Part shown: in pieces, positions 58,873-64,000 of the stretch
How the letters are laid out: every line of letters starts with the position of its first letter
Position numbering within the stretch: the stretch's first letter is position 1
NCBI RefSeq assembly: GCF_000340435.2
Contig: NZ_CP011883.2
Coordinates: 2,402,687-2,466,686 of the forward strand
DNA: 64,000 bases
Reading direction: 5' to 3'
From: Mycobacterium haemophilum DSM 44634
GTDB lineage: Bacteria; Actinomycetota; Actinomycetes; Mycobacteriales; Mycobacteriaceae
Translations under genes and position numbers: made by a program
The notes under the pieces: generated by a model
The model's database searches: none
What the model was told of the DNA's origin: nothing
What the model saw: the letters and a program-made list of their open reading frames with translations, nothing else

Positions 58873-60365
58873 CGACTCGCGGCACGCTCTGGGGCGTCGG
58901 CTTGGGACCCGGCGACCCGGAGTTGGTAACCGTCAAGGCCGCCCGGGTGATCGGCGAGGCCGATGTGGTGGCCTATCACAGCGCCCGGCACGGCCGCAGC
59001 ATCGCACGTGCGATCGCCGAACCCTATCTACGGCCCGGCCAGATCGAGGAGCACCTGATCTATCCGGTGACCACCGAAGCGACCGACCATCCCGGCGGCT
59101 ATGCCGGTGCGCTGGAGGACTTCTACACCGATGCCACCCGACGGATTGCGGCGCATCTAGACGCCGGTCGCGGTGTCGCTCTGCTAGCCGAGGGCGACCC
59201 GTTGTTCTACAGCTCATACATGCATCTGCACGCCCGGCTCACACATCAGTTCAACGCCGTCATCGTGCCGGGGGTGACGTCGGTGAGCGCCGCCTCGGCG
59301 GCCATCGCGACACCGCTGGTAGCCGGCGACGAGGTTCTCACGGTGCTGCCGGGAACGTTGCCGGTGGCCGAGCTGACCCGCCGGCTCATTGACGCCGACG
59401 CGGCCGTGGTGCTCAAACTAGGACGTTCGTATCATGCTGTGCGGGAAGCGCTTTCGGCGTCCGGCCAGCTTGACGATACGTTCTATGTGGAGCGGGCCAG
59501 CACCCCTGGACAGCGCGTCCTACCCGCCGCTGACGTCGACGAGACCAGCGTGCCTTACTTCTCGCTGGCCATGCTGCCGGGCGGCCGGATGCAGCGGCGC
59601 TCTTCGCTCGTTGGCACCGGCACCGTCGCGGTGGTGGGTCTGGGGCCCGGCGGCAGTGCTTGGATGACGCCGCAGAGTCGACGCGAGCTAGCCGCCGCGA
59701 CTGATCTGATCGGTTATGGCCGCTACCTAGACCGCGTCCCAGTCCGGGACGGTCAGCGGCGTCATCCCAGCGACAACACCGACGAACCCGCTCGTGCGCG
59801 ACTCGCGTGCACGCTGGCCGAGCAAGGCCACGCGGTGGCGGTGGTGTCGTCGGGCGATCCGGGAGTGTTCGCGATGGCCACCGCCGTTCTGGAAGAGGCA
59901 AAACAGTGGCCGGGAGTGCGGATCCGGGTGATTCCGGCGATGACCGCCGCTCAGGCCGTCGCCAGCCGGGTCGGCGCTCCGCTGGGGCATGACTATGCGG
60001 TGATCTCGTTGTCCGATCGGCTCAAGCCATGGCAGGTGGTCGCCGAGCGCCTCGCCGCTGCGGCCGCCGCCGACTTGGTGCTGGCCATCTACAACCCGGC
60101 CTCGAAGACGCGGACCTGGCAGGTCGGTGCGATGCGGGAGGTGCTGCTGGCCCATCGCGAACCCGGCACACCGGTGGTGATCGGCCGCAACGTGTCCGGC
60201 CCTGTGCCGGGCATGGGCGAGGATGTCCGCGTGGTGCGGCTGGCCGATCTACACCCTGCCGACATCGACATGAGCTGCCTATTAATCGTCGGATCTTCGC
60301 AAACCCAGTGGTACTTAACCGATTCCGGCGACCGAGTATTCACCCCTCGACACTATCCCGGTTAG
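58869..60365 (+). CDS. cobIJ: Fused precorrin-2 C20- and precorrin-3B C17-methyltransferase CobIJ
   Basis: A 498-residue fusion of two SAM-dependent methyltransferases. The CobI half (about 1-240) begins LWGVGLGPGDPELVTVKAARVIGEADVVAYH. The CobJ half (about 250-498) begins VAVVGLGPGGSAWMTPQSRREL and includes VAVVSSGDPGVFAMATAVLEE and YNPASKTRTWQ, the CobJ/CbiH signature. Fusion of the two is the usual state in M. tuberculosis (Rv2066). It adds methyls at C20 and C17 in ring contraction. A perfect hairpin follows 14 bp after the stop. Confidence 0.95.
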   Translation: MTTRGTLWGVGLGPGDPELVTVKAARVIGEADVVAYHSARHGRSIARAIAEPYLRPGQIEEHLIYPVTTEATDHPGGYAGALEDFYTDATRRIAAHLDAGRGVALLAEGDPLFYSSYMHLHARLTHQFNAVIVPGVTSVSAASAAIATPLVAGDEVLTVLPGTLPVAELTRRLIDADAAVVLKLGRSYHAVREALSASGQLDDTFYVERASTPGQRVLPAADVDETSVPYFSLAMLPGGRMQRRSSLVGTGTVAVVGLGPGGSAWMTPQSRRELAAATDLIGYGRYLDRVPVRDGQRRHPSDNTDEPARARLACTLAEQGHAVAVVSSGDPGVFAMATAVLEEAKQWPGVRIRVIPAMTAAQAVASRVGAPLGHDYAVISLSDRLKPWQVVAERLAAAAAADLVLAIYNPASKTRTWQVGAMREVLLAHREPGTPVVIGRNVSGPVPGMGEDVRVVRLADLHPADIDMSCLLIVGSSQTQWYLTDSGDRVFTPRHYPG

Positions 60366-60378
60366 TGGCCCACCAGCG

Positions 60379-60401
60379 GTCTACGACAACTGGTCGTAGA
60401 C
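60379..60401. terminator. Perfect 9-bp hairpin between cobIJ and sigC
   Basis: Arms GTCTACGAC and GTCGTAGAC are perfectly complementary and flank an AACTG loop, 14 bp after the cobIJ stop and 33 bp before the sigC start. It fits an intrinsic terminator of the cobGHIJ operon without a T-run, but it could also be an operator for sigC, since the sigC promoter must overlap it. Confidence 0.65.
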
Positions 60402-60433
60402 TGACTGAGCTCGCGCATTTAAGGTGGATCCCT

Positions 60434-60988
60434 ATGACCGCGTCTGGCGACGACGAGGCTGTTACCGACCTCGCCCTAGCAGCTGCACGCGGGAACAAAC
60501 GTGCGCTGGAGGCGTTGATCAAAGCCACCCAACAAGATGTGTGGCGGTTTGTCGCCTACTTGTCGGATGTGGGCAATGCCGACGATTTGACCCAGGAGAC
60601 ATTCCTGCGGGCAATCGGCGCCATCGAGCGGTTTTCCGGACGCTCCAGCGCCCGAACCTGGCTGCTGGCCATTGCGCGTCGGGTGGTCGCCGATCACATC
60701 CGCCGCGCCCAATCACGGCCCCGCACCACCTTCGGCGCCTATCCCGAACGCACGCTCAACGCCGACCACCACACCCGCGGATTTGAAGACCTCGTTGAAG
60801 TAACAACGATGATCGCCAACCTCACTAGCGAACAACGCGAAGCCCTGTTGCTCACCCAGGTTCTGGGGCTGCCCTACGCCGATGCCGCCGCGGTGTGCGG
60901 TTGCCCGGTGGGCACCATTCGATCCCGCGTCGCCCGCGCCCGCGACGCGTTGCTGGCCGACACCGAACACGACCATCTGACCGGCTAG
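60434..60988 (+). CDS. sigC: ECF RNA polymerase sigma factor SigC
   Basis: A 184-residue ECF sigma factor. Region 2 is visible in FVAYLSDVGNADDLTQETFLRAIGAIERFSG and ARTWLLAIARRVVADHIRR, region 4 in LTSEQREALLLTQVLGLPYADAAAVCGCPVGTIRSRVARARDALL. It directs transcription of a small virulence-related regulon in M. tuberculosis and has no adjacent anti-sigma factor here either. The ATG at 60434 fits the M. tuberculosis length (185). Its stop shares CTAG with the convergent cobK stop. In this genome it follows cobIJ directly. Confidence 0.95.
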   Translation: MTASGDDEAVTDLALAAARGNKRALEALIKATQQDVWRFVAYLSDVGNADDLTQETFLRAIGAIERFSGRSSARTWLLAIARRVVADHIRRAQSRPRTTFGAYPERTLNADHHTRGFEDLVEVTTMIANLTSEQREALLLTQVLGLPYADAAAVCGCPVGTIRSRVARARDALLADTEHDHLTG

Positions 60989-61710
60989 CACAGTCGGGCT
61001 ACCCAGTCAGCCACCTCCTGAACGGTGCCGACGTTCGTCACCCCGTCCGGTAGTGGCGGCCGCTGCACCATCACCACCGGGACATCCAGCGCGGCAGCGG
61101 CATCCAACTTCGCTCGGGTCATGTCACCGCCGCTATTTTTAGTGACCAGCGCGTCGATGCGGTGTTCACGCAGCAGCTCGAACTCCTCGTCGTAGCGATA
61201 CGGCCCCCGGGACAGCAGCACCTGGTGATGACGCGGCAGCAACGCAGCGTCCGGCGCCATGACCGCCCGGATCAAAAACCACGCCCCGCTGTCAGTGAAA
61301 GCCTTCACGCCGGAGCGGCCAGTCGTGAGGAAAATTCTCGAATAGCGTTGCTCTGCAACTGTTTCTGCTGCTTCAACATCTGATACGACGACGACAGCAT
61401 CACCCGGATCCCACGGCGGACGAACCAGCACCAGATGGGGCACTCGTAATTCGCGGCACACCTCGGCGGCATGCGCGGTGATGGTCGCCGCGAACGGGTG
61501 AGTCGCGTCGACGACGGCGTCAATCCCCTCGTCGCGCAGCCAAGTCCGTAAACCGTTGACGCCGCCGAACCCGCCGATGCGTACCGCGCCGACCGGCAGT
61601 GCCGGGTCCGGCACCCGGCCTGCCAGCGAGCTGATGATCTCGACCTTCGGGTGCAATGCCTTCGCCAGCGCGCGGCCTTCAGAAGTGCCACCCAGCAGCA
61701 ACACCCGCAT
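60985..61710 (-). CDS. cobK: Precorrin-6A reductase CobK
   Basis: A 241-residue NADPH-dependent reductase, CobK/CbiJ family, with the nucleotide-binding start VLLLGGTSEGRALA and typical later blocks DAVVDATHPFAATITAHAAEVCRE and DALVTKNSGGDMTRAKLDAA. It reduces precorrin-6A to precorrin-6B in the aerobic cobalamin pathway. The ATG shares one base with the cobM stop (TGATG). The three genes cobL, cobM, cobK are thus one tightly coupled operon on the minus strand. Confidence 0.95.
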   Translation of the reverse strand: MRVLLLGGTSEGRALAKALHPKVEIISSLAGRVPDPALPVGAVRIGGFGGVNGLRTWLRDEGIDAVVDATHPFAATITAHAAEVCRELRVPHLVLVRPPWDPGDAVVVVSDVEAAETVAEQRYSRIFLTTGRSGVKAFTDSGAWFLIRAVMAPDAALLPRHHQVLLSRGPYRYDEEFELLREHRIDALVTKNSGGDMTRAKLDAAAALDVPVVMVQRPPLPDGVTNVGTVQEVADWVARLC

Positions 61711-62465
61711 CAGTGGGCGCTGTTTCTGCGGCGCGCAGTCGAATACAGGTAGCTGTCGGTGAATCCTTCGGCGGCCAGTACGTCGCCGACGATGATGACG
61801 GCAGTCTTGGTGATCAGGGCCTCATGCATCTGGTCGGCGATAGCAGCCAGCGTGCCGCGCAGTACGGTCTGCTGCGGCCAGCTCGCGAAAGCGACGACAG
61901 CGGCGGGGGTTTCGGGCCGATAACCGCCGGCCAGCAGCTGCGGGATGATGGCGTCGATCTGCGCGGCAGCCAGGTGCAGGACCAAGGTAGCACCAGACCG
62001 AGCCAGGGTGGCCAAGTCTTCGCCCGGCGGCATGGGGGTCGACAAGGTCGCCACCCGAGTCAGCGTCACCGTCTGCGCCACTCCCGGGACGGTGAGCTCA
62101 CGTTGCAGAGCGGCCGCCGCCGCGGCGAAAGCCGGTACACCAGGCACGATTTCGTAGCTGATGCCCCGTGCGTCGAGCCGGCGGCACTGTTCGGCCAGCG
62201 CGCTATACAGCGACGGGTCCCCCGAGTGCAGGCGCGCTACATCGTGGCCGGCAGCGTCAGCGTCGGCGAGTTCGGTGACGATCTGTTCGAGCGTCAATGG
62301 ACCAGTGTCAACGACCTTCGCGCCGGGTGAACACTGCACCAGCAGATCGTCGGGCATGATCGAACCCGGGTAAAGGCACACCTGGCATCTTTCCAGGAGC
62401 CGTTGACCGCGGACGGTGATCAGATCGGCGGCCCCCGGCCCCGCGCCGATGAAATACACCGTCAC
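61710..62465 (-). CDS. cobM: Precorrin-4 C11-methyltransferase CobM
   Basis: A 251-residue SAM-dependent tetrapyrrole methylase with VYFIGAGPGAADLITVRGQRLLERCQVCLYPGSI at the start and LHSGDPSLYSALAEQCRRLD, the class motif. It methylates C11 of precorrin-4. The start is GTG at 62465, which overlaps the cobL stop (GTGA); this also gives the same length as M. tuberculosis CobM. The frame extends further upstream into cobL but only as a shadow. Confidence 0.95.
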   Translation of the reverse strand: MTVYFIGAGPGAADLITVRGQRLLERCQVCLYPGSIMPDDLLVQCSPGAKVVDTGPLTLEQIVTELADADAAGHDVARLHSGDPSLYSALAEQCRRLDARGISYEIVPGVPAFAAAAAALQRELTVPGVAQTVTLTRVATLSTPMPPGEDLATLARSGATLVLHLAAAQIDAIIPQLLAGGYRPETPAAVVAFASWPQQTVLRGTLAAIADQMHEALITKTAVIIVGDVLAAEGFTDSYLYSTARRRNSAH

Positions 62466-63634
62466 TTTGTTACCGCCCACTGGGTGACCGGCAGCTGCGG
62501 GCGCCAACCCGTGAAGCCGCCTAGCGGCTCGCCACGATAATGCTGAAAGCGTCGCAGCTGGCCGCCAAACCGCGAATATGACTGCACCAGAACGGCTTCA
62601 GACTCCGCAGTGACAGCGTTGGCAACCAGACGTCCATTAGCGGGCAATTTGTCGAGGCAGGCGTCCAGGAGCCCGGGCTGGGTGAGGCCGCCGCCGAGGA
62701 AGATGACGGACGGTTCCGGGGCACCGTCAAACGCCTGTGGCGCCTCCCTCCGTACGGCGATTTCTACGCCAAAGGCCGCGGCGTTGAATGCGATGTTGCC
62801 GCGGCGCCGCTCATCGCGTTCAAAGGCCACCGCGGTGCAAGTCCGCCAACTTCGGCACCACTCGACCGCGATGCTGCCCGAACCCGCGCCGACGTCCCAC
62901 AACCGCTCCCCAGGACGCGGCGCCAATGCCGCCAAAGTCACCGCCCGGATCCGGTGTTTGGTGATCTGGCCGTCGTGGACGAAGGCGTCGTCAGGCACCG
63001 ATGAGGTGCGTTCATCGGGCACGTATCGGACCGCGATCACGTTGAGATCGTCGACATCCGGGGGCGCCGCGCTGGCCCACTCTCGCGCGCTGCCGTCACG
63101 GCGACGTTCGCCTGGGCCGCCGAGCTGTTCGAGCACACTGAACTCAGAGTCGCCGCGTCCGTATGCGTCAAGCACCTCTGCCAACGCCGTCGGCGTGGAC
63201 CGGCCGCTGGACAACACGATCGCCTGGCCGCCGCGTCGTACCGCGATGCGCGGCGGCGCGGTGACCAGGCTGATCACCTCGGTGTCGTGGACGTTCCAAC
63301 CCATCCGGGCACACGCCAGCGTCACGGCCGACACGTGCGGCAACACGGTGACCCGGTCAGGCCCATGGAGCCGAATCAGGGTGCCGCCGATGCCGTGCAA
63401 CAGCGGGTCACCGCTAGCCAGCACGTGGATGTCTTTGGCCGAACCGTCGAGCAGGCTTTGCAGTGCGGGCAGCATTGGCGACGGCCACTCCCGGCGCGGT
63501 GCAACCACCGTGTCGTCGAGCAGGTCAAGTTGTCGCTTTGACCCATAAATAACTGTGGCACTTTGCAATTCGTAACGAGATGTCGCCGACAACCCGGCCA
63601 TGCCGTCGGCGCCGATACCGACAACGACAATCAT
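62462..63634 (-). CDS. cobL: Precorrin-6B C5,15-methyltransferase (decarboxylating) CobL
   Basis: A 390-residue bifunctional enzyme. The N-terminal half is a tetrapyrrole methylase (MIVVVGIGADGMAGLSATSR, then IHVLASGDPLLHGIGGTL) for C5. The C-terminal half is a class I SAM methyltransferase/decarboxylase of the CbiT type, with GERLWDVGAGSGSIAVEW at about residue 240, acting at C15. The ATG at 63634 overlaps the stop of the upstream SDR gene (ATGA) and gives the same length as M. tuberculosis CobL. Confidence 0.95.
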   Translation of the reverse strand: MIVVVGIGADGMAGLSATSRYELQSATVIYGSKRQLDLLDDTVVAPRREWPSPMLPALQSLLDGSAKDIHVLASGDPLLHGIGGTLIRLHGPDRVTVLPHVSAVTLACARMGWNVHDTEVISLVTAPPRIAVRRGGQAIVLSSGRSTPTALAEVLDAYGRGDSEFSVLEQLGGPGERRRDGSAREWASAAPPDVDDLNVIAVRYVPDERTSSVPDDAFVHDGQITKHRIRAVTLAALAPRPGERLWDVGAGSGSIAVEWCRSWRTCTAVAFERDERRRGNIAFNAAAFGVEIAVRREAPQAFDGAPEPSVIFLGGGLTQPGLLDACLDKLPANGRLVANAVTAESEAVLVQSYSRFGGQLRRFQHYRGEPLGGFTGWRPQLPVTQWAVTK

Positions 63635-64000
63635 CGCGGCATCCGTCGCCACACACACTGCGGCAGCAGCCGCATCGCGACGACCATCGGCCGGAGTGCC
63701 CACGGGATCCAGACGGTGCGCCGCCCCTTGGCCAACGCCCGCGCGGTCGCGGTGGCCACCTGCTCCGGGGTGCTGGACAGCGGCGCCGGCGTCATGCCCG
63801 CCGTCATGCGCCCAATGACAAATCCTGGGCGCGCAATCAGCAATCGCACTCCGCTGCCGTGCAGCGCGTCGGCCAACCCGCTGGCGAAGCCATCCAGGCC
63901 GGCCTTGGCGCTGCCGTAGACATAGTTGGCGCGGCGCACCCGCACCCCGGCCACCGAGGAGAACACCACCAGCGACCCCCTGCCGGCCCGACGCATGGCT
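63631..64000 (-). CDS. Short-chain dehydrogenase/reductase, C-terminal part (Rv2073c-like; cut by right edge)
   Basis: The frame is open to the window edge and covers the last 123 residues. The SDR active-site Ser is in LVVFSSVAGVRV and the Tyr-x3-Lys in YVYGSAKAGLDGF, so the enzyme should be active; the N-terminal NAD(P)-binding fold lies outside the window. The loop LLIARPGFVIGRMTAGM and the C-terminal VAMRLLPQCVWRRM resemble the mycobacterial DprE2-like/Rv2073c-type SDRs with a membrane-near tail. The stop overlaps the cobL start by four bases, so it leads the cobLMK operon. The substrate is unknown. Confidence 0.88.
   Translation of the reverse strand, partial: AMRRAGRGSLVVFSSVAGVRVRRANYVYGSAKAGLDGFASGLADALHGSGVRLLIARPGFVIGRMTAGMTPAPLSSTPEQVATATARALAKGRRTVWIPWALRPMVVAMRLLPQCVWRRMPR

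Noticed and set aside
1..64000. tRNA, rRNA or CRISPR array
   Set aside because: No tRNA cloverleaf-like segments, rRNA motifs or regularly spaced repeats were noticed on either strand; a tRNAscan/Infernal run would be needed to be certain.

Overview
The window is high-GC actinobacterial DNA from a Mycobacterium outside the M. tuberculosis complex but close enough to keep its gene order. From about 11.9 kb to the right edge the genes follow, from memory of H37Rv, the order Rv2037c to Rv2073c: a sugar ABC transporter, pncA, lipT, the giant mycoketide synthase gene pks12, rbpA, the lipoprotein N-acyltransferase/Ppm pair, fxsA, and the aerobic cobalamin genes cobN, G, H, IJ, K, M, L with sigC. 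Leaderless-looking starts, GTG starts and 1-4 bp ATGA/GTGA/TGATG gene overlaps are also typical of mycobacteria. The species cannot be named from this alone.

Left part (1-11 kb), not syntenic with that block: a BCCT-type betaine/choline transporter cut by the left edge; a flavin monooxygenase with a translationally coupled TetR regulator; a membrane acyltransferase; then an aminoaldehyde dehydrogenase, an HD-domain protein, a GlxA/AraC-type regulator and a copper amine oxidase, which together look like an amine-degradation group. A decayed quinone-oxidoreductase gene lies at 5961-6205. A tandem universal stress protein follows, with DosR-like boxes upstream.

Middle part (12-22 kb): a DUF3097-like protein, a patatin-like lipase, the four-gene sugar ABC operon, the pncA region, gluconokinase and the carboxylesterase LipT. 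At 21.4-27.2 kb, where M. tuberculosis has lppI, there is an accessory island. It has a resolvase scrap, an IS30-family transposase remnant, a three-gene operon (EspR-like HTH regulator, ImmA/IrrE metalloprotease, seven-helix membrane protein), a divergent unknown gene behind a palindrome-rich AT-rich promoter, Tn3-type transposase and resolvase remnants, and an intact self-inhibited Fic protein closed by a strong hairpin. The three-gene operon is the best candidate for an undescribed system.

Right part (27-64 kb): an unusual fusion protein (SDR plus swivelling phosphohistidine-like domain) sits directly after the two-module pks12. Lnt and Ppm are separate overlapping genes here, unlike the fused M. 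tuberculosis Ppm1. Several M. tuberculosis neighbours are absent from their usual places: the zinc-independent ribosomal protein cluster after the dienelactone hydrolase gene, MazEF7 between cobN and cobG (here cycA and a 13E12-family HNH gene), and Rv2067c-blaC between cobIJ and sigC (here only a 68-bp gap with a perfect hairpin). The window ends inside a short-chain dehydrogenase gene coupled to cobL.
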